Source of the DNA: Lactococcus hircilactis
Lineage (GTDB): Bacteria; Bacillota; Bacilli; Lactobacillales; Streptococcaceae
Direction of reading: 5' to 3'
Assembly: GCF_009601015.1 (NCBI RefSeq)
Contig: NZ_WITJ01000004.1
Span: 142,991-206,990, forward strand
DNA length: 64,000 nt
The notes below the pieces were generated by a model. The model was not told where the DNA came from, ran no database searches, and saw only the letters and a program-made list of their open reading frames with translations. Of the stretch, positions 38,439 through 46,338 are shown one piece after another. A program made the position numbers and the translations under genes. Position 1 is the stretch's first letter. The number at the start of each line of letters is the position of its first letter.

Positions 38439-40364
38439 ATGGCGAATAAAAAACAATTTTTTAATGGCATCACGCGTGAGATGAAACTCTATTTCGTAGG
38501 GATTTTAATTTTTATTGGGGGCGTCATTTTTCCATTTGATGCATGGATTAAACAAGGGATTTTCACAGGCGCATTGCTGTTTTCTGGTTATCATGTGATC
38601 TTAGAAGGGATTGAGGACACGATTGAACAAAGTAAAATAAAAAGGAGATTTCGTCCAAATACGCATATTTTGATGAGTTTAGCTGCTTTTGGCGCCGTCA
38701 TTTTAGGGGATGCTGCAGAAGCTGCACTTTTGATTTTTATTTTTGCGGGGGCTCATTTTCTTGAAGAATATGTCGAAGAAAAAAGTCAAAGAGAAATTAC
38801 TGCACTCTTAAAACTTAATCCTACGCAAGCGCGCAGAATCACATCTAATGGGGAAATTGAAATTGTTGATGTGAATCAACTTAACATCGCAGATCATCTT
38901 CAAGTTTTAAATGGTGGACAAATTCCGACAGATGGGATTATTATTGAAGGGACAACACAAATTGATGAATCTTCAATCAATGGTGAGGCGATGCCACGTG
39001 AAAAAGCCAAGGGAGATGAGGTGTTTGGCGCGACAATCAATGGGACTGGTGTGTTTATCATGCGAGTCACTAAAGCAAGTCATGATACGGTTTTTGCAAA
39101 AATAATACAATTGGTGGAAGCTTCGCAAAGTCATTTGTCACCAACAGCTTCTCGCATTAAAAAATATGAACCGATTTATGTGCAACTCATTTTGCTTGTT
39201 TTTATCGGGGTATTATTTGTTGGTCCGCTTTTATTTCAATGGTCATTTCAAGAAACCATTGACAAAGGATTGACCTTTATGGTGTCTGCCTCTCCTTGTG
39301 CGCTTGCAGTTTCAGCAATTCCTGCAACTTTGGCTGGAATTTCAAATCTTGCAAAACAGGGCATTCTTTTTAAAGGGGGAAATTTTCTGAGTCAATTGGC
39401 ACACTTAAAAGCAATCGCTTTTGATAAAACGGGGACTTTGACATCAGGAAAACCGCAAGTGGTGCACGTTCACTTTGAACAAACTTTGATGCCTGAATCC
39501 TCCGTGATTGCACTGATTGTCACGATGGAAAAACAGGCCAATCATCCTCTTGCTACTGCGATAATTGATCATTTTGATCAAAAAACAAAAGCGATCGAAC
39601 TTGAAGTGGAAAATCGGATTGGTCTGGGACTTGTGGCGCATTATCAAGGAAAATGGATTCAAATTGGGCAATCTGGTTTATTTGATCAGATTGATGCACG
39701 ATGGTTAGAGGAGAAAAATGTAGAAGAAAAAAAGGGAAGAACCGTAGTATTTGTAGGAATTGAGGCGCAGATTATTGGTCTGATTTCGATTCAAGATGTG
39801 CCGCAAAAAAGTGCAAAAGCTGCGATTCAGTACTTTAAATCTGTGAATGTCGAAACTGTGATGATCACAGGTGATGGGCAATTGACTGGGGATGCAATTG
39901 GACGTGAGTTAGAAATAAATCGTGTGATTGCTCATGTTTTGCCTGAAGAAAAAGCGCACGTCATCTCACAACTCCAAGAAACACGAGGACTGACAGCGAT
40001 GTTGGGTGATGGAACTAATGATGCTCCTGCACTTGTCACTGCTGACATCGGAATTGCGATGGGGAATGGGACAGATGTTGCGATTGAGACAGCTGATGTG
40101 GTGCTGATGCAAAATAATTTGGAAAAATTGATTACTGCTCACAAGACTTCTAAACAGCTTGGGCTAACGATTTCTGAAAATATTATTTTTTCGCTCCTTG
40201 TGGTGTTGATTTTAGTTGGATTTACATTCTTTGGACACTTGTCTGTTTTGACTGGGGTAATGTTGCATGAAGGCTCTACTTTACTTGTTCTTTTAAATGG
40301 ACTGCGTCTTTTATCCCGTCGAAAATCAAAAAATCAAGGGCATTTAGGGATGAAAAATATTTAG
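38439..40364 (+). CDS. P1B-4-type metal-transporting ATPase
   Basis: A 641-residue P-type ATPase, probably exporting Fe(II), Co(II) or Zn(II). The transmembrane metal site reads SPCALAVSAIPATLAG (SPC, not CPC), and the last helix pair has MLHEGSTLLVLLNGLRLL; SPC plus HEGST marks subgroup P1B-4 (PfeT/CtpD-like). Catalytic motifs are AFDKTGTLTSGKP, NHPLATAI, MITGDGQLTGDAIG and MLGDGTNDAPAL. There is no N-terminal metal-binding domain, as usual for this subgroup. ATG 38439 follows AAGGGGGGC; the frame extends 18 codons upstream. Expression is presumably driven by the divergent MerR. Confidence 0.9.
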   Translation: MANKKQFFNGITREMKLYFVGILIFIGGVIFPFDAWIKQGIFTGALLFSGYHVILEGIEDTIEQSKIKRRFRPNTHILMSLAAFGAVILGDAAEAALLIFIFAGAHFLEEYVEEKSQREITALLKLNPTQARRITSNGEIEIVDVNQLNIADHLQVLNGGQIPTDGIIIEGTTQIDESSINGEAMPREKAKGDEVFGATINGTGVFIMRVTKASHDTVFAKIIQLVEASQSHLSPTASRIKKYEPIYVQLILLVFIGVLFVGPLLFQWSFQETIDKGLTFMVSASPCALAVSAIPATLAGISNLAKQGILFKGGNFLSQLAHLKAIAFDKTGTLTSGKPQVVHVHFEQTLMPESSVIALIVTMEKQANHPLATAIIDHFDQKTKAIELEVENRIGLGLVAHYQGKWIQIGQSGLFDQIDARWLEEKNVEEKKGRTVVFVGIEAQIIGLISIQDVPQKSAKAAIQYFKSVNVETVMITGDGQLTGDAIGRELEINRVIAHVLPEEKAHVISQLQETRGLTAMLGDGTNDAPALVTADIGIAMGNGTDVAIETADVVLMQNNLEKLITAHKTSKQLGLTISENIIFSLLVVLILVGFTFFGHLSVLTGVMLHEGSTLLVLLNGLRLLSRRKSKNQGHLGMKNI

Positions 40365-40428
40365 AGACGTAGGCTTCATTTTATGGTAAAATAGAGGCAT
40401 TAATGGATGTTCGGAAAGGAAAAAAAAT

Positions 40429-40611
40429 ATGCCATTTGTTCACATTGAACTTTTTGAAGGACGCACGGTCGCACAAAAAGCTGCGATTGCAAAAGAAATC
40501 ACAGCATCAATTTCAAAACACGCTGGTGCGCCAAAATCAGCAATTCATGTCATTTTCACAGATTTACCAGAAGGAACGTTGTTTCAAGAAGGTGAAATGC
40601 GTAAAAAATAA
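40429..40611 (+). CDS. 4-oxalocrotonate tautomerase-like enzyme
   Basis: A 60-residue small tautomerase. After Met removal it begins with the catalytic proline (PFVHIELFEGRT), then QKAAIAKEITASISKHAG and the C-terminal HVIFTDLPEG. Members act as hexamers in keto-enol tautomerisation; the physiological substrate in lactic acid bacteria is usually unknown. A TAAAAT lies at 40387-40392 and a ribosome site GGAAAGGA before the ATG. Its stop codon lies inside the palindromic terminator. Confidence 0.88.
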   Translation: MPFVHIELFEGRTVAQKAAIAKEITASISKHAGAPKSAIHVIFTDLPEGTLFQEGEMRKK

Positions 40612-40642
40612 AATTCTGTCAGTACTGACAGAATTTTATTTT
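40605..40642 (+). terminator. Perfect 38-bp palindromic terminator
   Basis: Arms of 19 bases, core TGTCAGTACTGACA at 40617-40630, with further T-rich sequence downstream. It overlaps the tautomerase stop codon. Confidence 0.85.
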
Positions 40643-40682
40643 GTTTTTTTGGTTTTGTTTAGGTTTTTTTGAACAAAAATGG

Positions 40683-40688
40683 TATAAT
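40683..40688 (+). promoter_or_regulatory. TATAAT -10 element of the HAD gene
   Basis: Perfect TATAAT 39 bases before the start codon. No good -35 at standard spacing was seen. Confidence 0.4.
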
Positions 40689-40726
40689 GAAAGCGTTGAT
40701 ATATTACAAAAAAGGAGATTACAGCT

Positions 40727-41488
40727 ATGAAAAAAATCTTGAGTTTTGACATTGACAATACGCTCAATGAACCTAAAATGCCCATTTTCCCAGAGATGGC
40801 ACAATTACTTGCGACATTGTCTCACAAGTATCTCATCGCCCCAATTTCTGGGCAAAAGTATGATCAATTTTTGATTCAAATCATTAATAATTTGCCAGAA
40901 AGTGCGAATCTTGATCATTTCCATCTTTTTGTTGGACAAGGAACGCAATATTATGCCCACGAAGCAGGACAATGGAAGCAAGTGTTCAACTACGCTTTAA
41001 CAGAAAAGCAAGTCAGTGGCATCTGCGGTGCGCTTGAAAAAGCTGCAAAAGAGCTTGGCTATTGGGATGAATCTGTGCTTGCTCCAGGAGATGAGATCAT
41101 TGAAAACCGTGAATCAATGATTGCCTACTCTGCAATTGGTCAAAAAGCTGGCGTTAAAGCAAAACAAGACTGGGATCCAGATATGAAAAAACGCAATGAA
41201 ATCGCGAAATTAGCGAGTCAATATGCGCCTGAATACGAATTCGAAGTGGCTGGGACAACAACGATTAACGGTTTTGTTCCTGGACAAAACAAAGAATTTG
41301 GAATGAATCATATGATGGATCACCTTCACGTGACAAAACCTGAAATCCTTTATTTTGGTGACATGACACAACCTGGCGGAAATGATTATCCTGTTGTTCA
41401 AATGGGAATCGAAACCATCACTGTTCGTGATTGGCAAGAAACTGCTGCTGTTTTGAAAGCCATCATTGCCATGGAAGGCATCGACTAA
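40727..41488 (+). CDS. HAD-superfamily hydrolase, phosphomannomutase-like
   Basis: A 253-residue HAD protein. Motif I is SFDIDNTLNEP (nucleophile Asp and acid/base Asp), motif II is in LIAPISGQKYDQF, and motif IV is YFGDMTQPGGNDY. The N-terminal block and the C2-cap size resemble eukaryotic-type phosphomannomutase (PMM) and related sugar phosphatases. The substrate is therefore likely a sugar phosphate, but mutase versus phosphatase cannot be decided. AAAAAGGAGA precedes the ATG. Confidence 0.82.
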   Translation: MKKILSFDIDNTLNEPKMPIFPEMAQLLATLSHKYLIAPISGQKYDQFLIQIINNLPESANLDHFHLFVGQGTQYYAHEAGQWKQVFNYALTEKQVSGICGALEKAAKELGYWDESVLAPGDEIIENRESMIAYSAIGQKAGVKAKQDWDPDMKKRNEIAKLASQYAPEYEFEVAGTTTINGFVPGQNKEFGMNHMMDHLHVTKPEILYFGDMTQPGGNDYPVVQMGIETITVRDWQETAAVLKAIIAMEGID

Positions 41489-41512
41489 TTCAATAAAAAT
41501 GACATGACACGT

Positions 41513-41526
41513 TGTCAGTACTGACA
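41513..41526. repeat. Dispersed palindrome TGTCAGTACTGACA
   Basis: Intergenic copy 25 bases after the HAD gene stop, extended to TTGTCAGTACTGACAA. Confidence 0.9.
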
Positions 41527-41531
41527 AGCTT

Positions 41532-41550
41532 GAACGAGTGTTTTCGTTTT
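41532..41550 (+). terminator. Terminator of the HAD gene
   Basis: Short stem AACGA/TCGTT around a 6-base loop followed by T5, lying between two palindrome copies. Confidence 0.5.
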
Positions 41551-41564
41551 TGTCAGTACTGACA
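41551..41564. repeat. Dispersed palindrome TGTCAGTACTGACA
   Basis: Second copy in the HAD-yidC2 gap, 25 bases after the first, followed by GCTTTTTT. Confidence 0.9.
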
Positions 41565-41676
41565 GCTTTTTTCGTATTTTATGGACATAAATCAGACTTT
41601 TGTCCTATTGAAAATTTATGAAAAATCAGGTAAAATAGACAGGTATGCTTTATTGATGGATAGAAAAGGACTTATT

Positions 41677-42648
41677 TTGAAAAAAACGAATAAAAGACTT
41701 GCACTAGCAGGACTCTCTACAGCCGCATTATTACTGCTTTCAGGCTGTGTTCAAACGCACCGTGTCAATGGAATTCTTGTCCCGACACAAGCCGCTCAGC
41801 ATGGTTTCATTTACACTTGGCTCGTTCGCCCGATGTCAGACTTCATTGATCTTTTTGCGCATAATATGCACTTGGGTTATGGACTTGGTATTATTCTTGT
41901 AACGTTGATCATTCGCTTACTAATCTTGCCTTTAGGATTAAATCAAGCTTATAAATCAACTTATATGCAAGAAAAAATGGCTTATCTCCAACCTGTTTTT
42001 GCGCCACTCAACGAACGCCTCAAAAATGCGACGACCTCCGAAGAAAAAATGGCCGCTCAACAAGCGTTGATGCAAGCTCAAAAAGACAACGGCGTCAATA
42101 TGCTCAGCTCAATTGGATGTTTGCCGATGTTGATTCAATGGCCGTTTTTCATTGCGCTTTACAATGCTGCCATGTACACGCCTGGAATCATGGCTTCCAC
42201 ATTCATGGGAATTAATTTGGCCAAGCCAAGCCTGATTCTCACGATTATCTCTGGAGTGCTTTACTTCCTCCAAACTTGGATTTCCACGTTTGGCATGAGT
42301 GATGAGCAAAAGAAAACCAGCAAGACCATGCTCATTATGAGTCCTGCGATGATTGTGGTCTTTAGCTTTATGGCGCCAGCCGCTGCCGCACTTTACTGGG
42401 CTGTTGGTGGTCTTGTCATCGTGATTCAACAAGTCATTATCACTTTCATTATGAAACCAAACATGAAAAAGAAAATTGACGCTGAATTTAAAACGAATCC
42501 TCCAAAAGTCATGGATGCGCCAAAAGACGTCACTCCAAATGCCGTTCAAGAAAATTTTAAAGCCATCACAAGTCAACCCAATGCGACAGAACAAAAACAT
42601 GCCACAAAAAAATCTGGACGCAATGCTGGAAAACAAAAACGCGATTAA
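41677..42648 (+). CDS. yidC2: Membrane protein insertase YidC2 (lipoprotein type)
   Basis: A 323-residue Oxa1/YidC-family insertase that helps fold and insert membrane proteins with or without SecYEG. A signal peptide ends in the lipobox LLLLSGC; five membrane spans follow, including GLGIILVTLIIRLLILPLGL, MLIQWPFFIALYNA and AAAALYWAVGGLVIVIQQ. A long basic C-terminal tail (KKSGRNAGKQKRD) marks YidC2, which contacts the ribosome. TTG 41677 is chosen because AAAAGGA lies six bases before it and a normal signal peptide follows; the open frame reaches 41581. Confidence 0.92.
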   Translation: MKKTNKRLALAGLSTAALLLLSGCVQTHRVNGILVPTQAAQHGFIYTWLVRPMSDFIDLFAHNMHLGYGLGIILVTLIIRLLILPLGLNQAYKSTYMQEKMAYLQPVFAPLNERLKNATTSEEKMAAQQALMQAQKDNGVNMLSSIGCLPMLIQWPFFIALYNAAMYTPGIMASTFMGINLAKPSLILTIISGVLYFLQTWISTFGMSDEQKKTSKTMLIMSPAMIVVFSFMAPAAAALYWAVGGLVIVIQQVIITFIMKPNMKKKIDAEFKTNPPKVMDAPKDVTPNAVQENFKAITSQPNATEQKHATKKSGRNAGKQKRD

Positions 42649-42680
42649 AAAATTTCTGTCAGTACTGACAGAAATTTTTT
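42647..42680. terminator. Perfect 34-bp palindromic terminator of yidC2
   Basis: Arms of 17 bases, core TGTCAGTACTGACA at 42657-42670, ending in T6 on both strands. It overlaps the yidC2 stop. Confidence 0.85.
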
Positions 42681-42705
42681 TAGGTCAATGAACCCTTTAT
42701 CCATA
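42680..42705 (-). pseudogene. Degraded copy of the fabI 3' end
   Basis: These bases match the last codons of fabI (44907-44934) except for two single-base deletions and one substitution, and are preceded by an almost identical palindromic terminator, as at the real fabI. The reading frame of the copied VDKGVHLT end is broken. It marks a duplication flanking the surface-protein gene. Confidence 0.7.
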
Positions 42706-42881
42706 CCTTTTTAGGATTGTCACATCTGACCTAGATCAGAATCATAGGTTCAATCCCAAACATCATTTTTTTATGGTAGTATAACATAGAACTGGCTGTT
42801 GCATTATTAGTCGATTTAGTTGTGAAATGGTGTCATATTAGGTGAAGCATGCGGTGGATGTATACTGGGAAAGCCAATATA

Positions 42882-42906
42882 AAAAACGGTCTATTGAACC
42901 GTTTTT
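42882..42906 (-). terminator. Terminator of the ChW surface-protein gene
   Basis: Perfect 9-base arms (AAAAACGGT and ACCGTTTTT) around CTATTGA, 39 bases past the stop on the minus strand. Confidence 0.85.
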
Positions 42907-42944
42907 GTGGAAAAATATTTACAAAAGATAGATAGTAAAACGCG

Positions 42945-44726
42945 TCATTTAATTGTTTGAGCACTTGACAAACCATATAAACTCTCATATTTTGCTTGGG
43001 CTTGTATGTCATTTAATGTGTAGTTTTGATAATCTGCTAGATAATTATAATTTTGAACGTTTTCTACATGGAGTTGTTCATAGTATAGACTGCCACTTGT
43101 TTCATGTGAAAAAGCCAAACCAAGAGTGTTTGATTTTAGCAATGACGTGATGTGAGCATAATTTGAACCAGCATCAGCGATTGCGAATTCTAACATACAA
43201 TTAAACATTAGTCCGTATAAATCAGCTTCGGTATAAGTTTGATGGAAAGCACTGACATCAGCCATAGCTAAATTTTCATAAGGATTTATTTTATTTTGAG
43301 CTAAATTATGTTTAGCTGCAGCTCTATTTATAGCTGGGATATTATGCCCACCAAGATAATTAATTGCCGTATATTCTGCTGCTACGTCTTTTGCAAATGC
43401 GTTTAGATTTGTATTGATGTATGTCGTTTTTCCATCTCCCAGTTGTTTGTGGATGGAGTTGAGGAGTGTTGCAAAATATTGATTTAATTTTGCTTGTTCA
43501 GAAGCTGGGAGAGCGGTAACATCATATTTTACAGTATTATCGAGTCCTCCCTCTGTAAAATTATTGTAGCTATTTTCAGTATCATACAACTTATCTAAAG
43601 TTGATTTTGCAGCATCTTTGGCGGTAGCATCCGTAGTTGTGGTATATGCTTTATAAGCATTTAGCCATACGTTATCTAATTTTATAGATGTAGGATAGGG
43701 TACCGTAGAAAGTTTAATCCAAGAGACATAAGTTGTATTTGTTATCACTTTATCTCCATTTGAAGCTGTGGAGGTAAATGTCACGGTTGAACCAGTTGGT
43801 GGGTTTGATACATTCTTATATCCTGCAGTTGAAGATAATACCTCTCCAGTAGTTGTTTCATTAACAGTCACATTTTTTGTAATTGTGATAGGCTTATGCC
43901 AAATATTAGTCGTTGTGTTCGTTAGGATTTTATCTCCATAAACATTAGAGAGAGTGGTTGCAGAAGTTGTTTTTGATGAAAGTTTAGTGTAACCATTCGT
44001 GTTTGTGAGTACCTTGCCTTTGTCATCTTTATTGACAGTCACATTTTTAGTCGTTGTTGTGGTAGGTTTTGCGACTAACTTAATTGTGAGAGCTTCCATG
44101 CGTAAAGCATGGTCATTACTTCCGACTTCTTGACCATTCTTGAACCAGTTGGCAACTGGCGCGATTTGTTGGAAGTTTGGAGCTTGATAGTAGAGCGTAC
44201 TTGTGCCGTATTGGGTATTCCCTTTTTTGCCGTTGTATTGCCAGCCGATGTTCTGTACGTGACTGTCATATACCACGTCATAGTGTTTGGCAATTTCGCC
44301 TGTCAACTGTACTGTGAAAGCTTCCATACGTAAGGAGCGCGTTACTGTTCCCGCTGTTTGCCCATTCGTAAACCAATCAGAAGTTGAAGGGATAACTTGC
44401 GGTGTGCTATTGTACGCGTTCGGCTTGCTAGCCTTTTGCCAACCGATACCCTGTACGTGTGCATCGTAGATGACCCCTCCTGTCATCCCTGTAGGGAGGT
44501 TCAATGCGATTTGAATGGACTCCATTCGCAGACCACGTGCATTTGTCCCTGCTTCTTGTCCGTCATGAAACCATGTAGAGCTGTCTTTGGGATTCTTTTG
44601 CCAGCCAATATTTTGAACTTGGGTGTTGTAGAGGATAGATGGTGTAGCAGCTTGAACTTTTATTGCTCCTACAGAAATCACTGTCAATAAAAAGATTGAG
44701 CCTAGAATAATAGTTTTTTTATTCAT
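42945..44726 (-). CDS. Secreted protein with ChW repeats and a surface-exclusion-like domain
   Basis: A 593-residue exported protein. A signal peptide (about 1-27, ending in VQAATP) is followed by three ChW repeats, each with IGWQ and a late LRMEA/LRMES (near residues 37-73, 92-134 and 160-212). Two related repeats of about 60 residues follow, each with KNVTVN, GY and GDK-TNT-W. The C-terminal 250 residues look like a SEC10/PgrA or CAP-like domain: FAKDVAAEYTAINYLGGHNI, then PYENLAMADVS and YAHITSLL. No LPxTG is present; ChW repeats may bind the surface. It appears inserted between yidC2 and fabI. Confidence 0.78.
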   Translation of the reverse strand: MNKKTIILGSIFLLTVISVGAIKVQAATPSILYNTQVQNIGWQKNPKDSSTWFHDGQEAGTNARGLRMESIQIALNLPTGMTGGVIYDAHVQGIGWQKASKPNAYNSTPQVIPSTSDWFTNGQTAGTVTRSLRMEAFTVQLTGEIAKHYDVVYDSHVQNIGWQYNGKKGNTQYGTSTLYYQAPNFQQIAPVANWFKNGQEVGSNDHALRMEALTIKLVAKPTTTTTKNVTVNKDDKGKVLTNTNGYTKLSSKTTSATTLSNVYGDKILTNTTTNIWHKPITITKNVTVNETTTGEVLSSTAGYKNVSNPPTGSTVTFTSTASNGDKVITNTTYVSWIKLSTVPYPTSIKLDNVWLNAYKAYTTTTDATAKDAAKSTLDKLYDTENSYNNFTEGGLDNTVKYDVTALPASEQAKLNQYFATLLNSIHKQLGDGKTTYINTNLNAFAKDVAAEYTAINYLGGHNIPAINRAAAKHNLAQNKINPYENLAMADVSAFHQTYTEADLYGLMFNCMLEFAIADAGSNYAHITSLLKSNTLGLAFSHETSGSLYYEQLHVENVQNYNYLADYQNYTLNDIQAQAKYESLYGLSSAQTIK

Positions 44727-44744
44727 CTTATTTTCCTTTTAATG

Positions 44745-44769
44745 TTTCTTTTGACGAAGTCAAAAGAAA
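44745..44769. promoter_or_regulatory. Strong hairpin in the leader of the ChW gene
   Basis: Perfect 11-base arms (TTTCTTTTGAC and GTCAAAAGAAA) around GAA, 19 bases upstream of the start codon. No T run follows, so it is not an obvious terminator; mRNA stabilisation or an operator are options. Confidence 0.6.
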
Positions 44770-44800
44770 ATGCTATGTATTACGTAGTAATAATAGCATT
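44769..44800. promoter_or_regulatory. Imperfect palindrome upstream of the ChW gene
   Basis: Arms of 14-15 bases with one bulge around GTA (AATGCTAT outer, ATTAC inner). It directly adjoins the leader hairpin and could be an operator. Confidence 0.5.
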
Positions 44801-44874
44801 TCGGAAATGATGAAAAATTGTAATTTTTTAACCCCCTCAAAGGCTCTGAATTTTTGTATGGCTTACGGCACATA

Positions 44875-44908
44875 AAAAAACTTCTGTCAGTACTGACAGA
44901 AGTTTTTT
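44875..44908. terminator. Perfect 34-bp palindromic terminator of fabI
   Basis: Arms of 17 bases, core TGTCAGTACTGACA at 44885-44898, ending in A6/T6. It touches the fabI stop codon. Confidence 0.85.
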
Positions 44909-45659
44909 AGGTCAAATGAACCCCTTTATCCACATATATGATATCCCCGATTACACCAGAAGCGAGCGGACTGACAAGAAATGCTGCGGTTTGTCCGACT
45001 TCTTCAATCGACACACCAACACCATCAGCCGTGCGGCTGTCAGATTCTTTAATCAAATCTTTGTAACCTGAAACGCCAGAAACGGCAAGCGTTTTGATGG
45101 CTCCAGCAGAGATTCCGTTGACATGAACACCCACGTGCGCCATTTCAGCAGCAAGATAACGTACAGATGCTTCAAGAGCTGCTTTTGCAATTCCCATCAC
45201 ATTGTAGTTAGGAATGGCACGCTCTGAGCCCATATACGTCAATGTCACGATTCCAGCACCTTTATTGAGTAAAGGCTTAGCCGCTTTAGACACCGCAATC
45301 AAACTGAATGCTGAGATATCCTGAGCAAGTGCATAACCATCACGAGAAACATCTGAGATATTTCCGCCAAGTTCTTCTTTTTTTGAATAAGCAATCGCAT
45401 GAACAAGACCATCGATTTTTCCAACACGTGTCTCAATCGTTGAAAATGCCCGACGAATGGACTCATCAGATGCCACATCACACTCAACAAGTAAATCATC
45501 TGCTTGAGCTAATTTTGCAAGTTGCTTTTCCATGCGTTCATTTTGATACGTGTAAATCAAGCTTGCACCTTGATCTTTCATTGCTTTTGCACAACCCCAG
45601 GCGATGGACTTATTGTTAGCCACGCCCATAACGACGATTTTTTTTCCTTCTAAAAACAT
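44907..45659 (-). CDS. fabI: Enoyl-[acyl-carrier-protein] reductase (NADH)
   Basis: Last reductive step of each fatty acid elongation round. The 250-residue short-chain dehydrogenase fold has the FabI form of the nucleotide site (VMGVANNKSIAWGCAKAM), SVSKAAKPLL-type core helices and the YxxxxxxK catalytic pair in YNVMGIAKAALEASV. It is the FabI type, sensitive in principle to triclosan, not FabK. Divergent from fabZ, with a shared operator-like inverted repeat between their promoters. Its terminal codons are partly duplicated at 42680-42705. Confidence 0.95.
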   Translation of the reverse strand: MFLEGKKIVVMGVANNKSIAWGCAKAMKDQGASLIYTYQNERMEKQLAKLAQADDLLVECDVASDESIRRAFSTIETRVGKIDGLVHAIAYSKKEELGGNISDVSRDGYALAQDISAFSLIAVSKAAKPLLNKGAGIVTLTYMGSERAIPNYNVMGIAKAALEASVRYLAAEMAHVGVHVNGISAGAIKTLAVSGVSGYKDLIKESDSRTADGVGVSIEEVGQTAAFLVSPLASGVIGDIIYVDKGVHLT

Positions 45660-45692
45660 AAAAAATAATTCCTTTTCTTGATAATAAAAAAA

Positions 45693-45721
45693 TTGACAGT
45701 GTCCCTTTTTATTGGTAAGAT
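45693..45721 (+). promoter_or_regulatory. Promoter of fabZ
   Basis: TTGACA, a 17-base spacer, TAAGAT. A hairpin (arms TGTCCCTT/AAGGGACA at 45700-45707 and 45725-45732) overlaps it. Confidence 0.65.
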
Positions 45722-45735
45722 AAGAAGGGACAATG

Positions 45736-45766
45736 TTTGATATATAAAAATACTTTATACATCAAA
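45736..45766. promoter_or_regulatory. FabT-like inverted repeat between fabI and fabZ
   Basis: Arms TTTGATATATAAA and TTTATACATCAAA (12 of 13 matching) around AATAC. It lies between the two divergent -10 elements, where a repressor could shut off both genes. The TTTGAT/ATCAAA half-sites resemble FabT sites of streptococci. Confidence 0.6.
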
Positions 45767-45794
45767 TTTTAAATTAAATTAGCCAAAATGTCAA
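45766..45794 (-). promoter_or_regulatory. Promoter of fabI
   Basis: On the minus strand TTGACA, a 17-base spacer, TAAAAT, about 105 bases upstream of the start codon. Confidence 0.75.
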
Positions 45795-45858
45795 GGCTGA
45801 CTTTATATTTACGATTTTTAGCGACTCAAAAGTTCGCTATTCCAGAAAGTGAGAAAAA

Positions 45859-46308
45859 ATGACAAGAGTATTAGACGCTCAAGAAGTTGCAGCAATCATC
45901 CCTAATCGCTACCCGATTTTATTTATTGATTATGTGGATGAAATCACAGATCAAAAAATCATCGCTACAAAAAACGTAACCATTAACGAACAAGTTTTTA
46001 ATGGCCACTTCCCTGGAAATCCAACCTTCCCTGGCGTTTTGATTTTGGAATCTCTCGCTCAAGCTGGCTCTATTTTAATCTTAACAAAAGAAGAATTTAA
46101 AGGAAAAATGGCTTATATCGGTGGGATTGACAAGGCAAAATTCCGTCAAAAAGTGACTCCAGGTGATGTGATGAAACTCGAATTTGAAATCACAAAATTC
46201 CGTGGAAAAGTCGGTGTCGCCACTGCTGCTGCCCTCGTTGATGGGAAAAAAGTAGCCACTGCTGAATTTACATTTATCGTTGATGAAGCAGCCACACAGA
46301 CCAATTAA
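45859..46308 (+). CDS. fabZ: 3-hydroxyacyl-[acyl-carrier-protein] dehydratase
   Basis: A 149-residue hot-dog-fold dehydratase of fatty acid elongation. It has IPNRYPILFIDYV at the start, the catalytic His in NGHFPGNPTFPGVLILESLA (Glu in the same helix), and the C-terminal GKVGVATAAALVDGKK. It is divergent from fabI. In some lactic acid bacteria a FabZ-like paralogue beside fabI also isomerises the double bond to make unsaturated fatty acids; whether this one does cannot be read from motifs. Confidence 0.92.
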   Translation: MTRVLDAQEVAAIIPNRYPILFIDYVDEITDQKIIATKNVTINEQVFNGHFPGNPTFPGVLILESLAQAGSILILTKEEFKGKMAYIGGIDKAKFRQKVTPGDVMKLEFEITKFRGKVGVATAAALVDGKKVATAEFTFIVDEAATQTN

Positions 46309-46310
46309 TA

Positions 46311-46338
46311 AACCATGAGCATCATTTTGCTCATGGTT
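46311..46338. terminator. Bidirectional terminator between fabZ and the channel gene
   Basis: Perfect 11-base arms (AACCATGAGCA and TGCTCATGGTT) around a 6-base loop, shared by the convergent genes. Confidence 0.85.

Noticed and set aside
42682..42944. A possible insertion sequence remnant between yidC2 and the ChW gene
   Set aside because: No transposase-like frame or terminal inverted repeat was recognised; only the fabI-end duplication and a terminator are supported.
44397..44690. Plus-strand Cys-rich frame opposite the ChW gene
   Set aside because: It is antisense to a signal-peptide-bearing gene with clear repeats, and has no convincing ribosome site or family resemblance.
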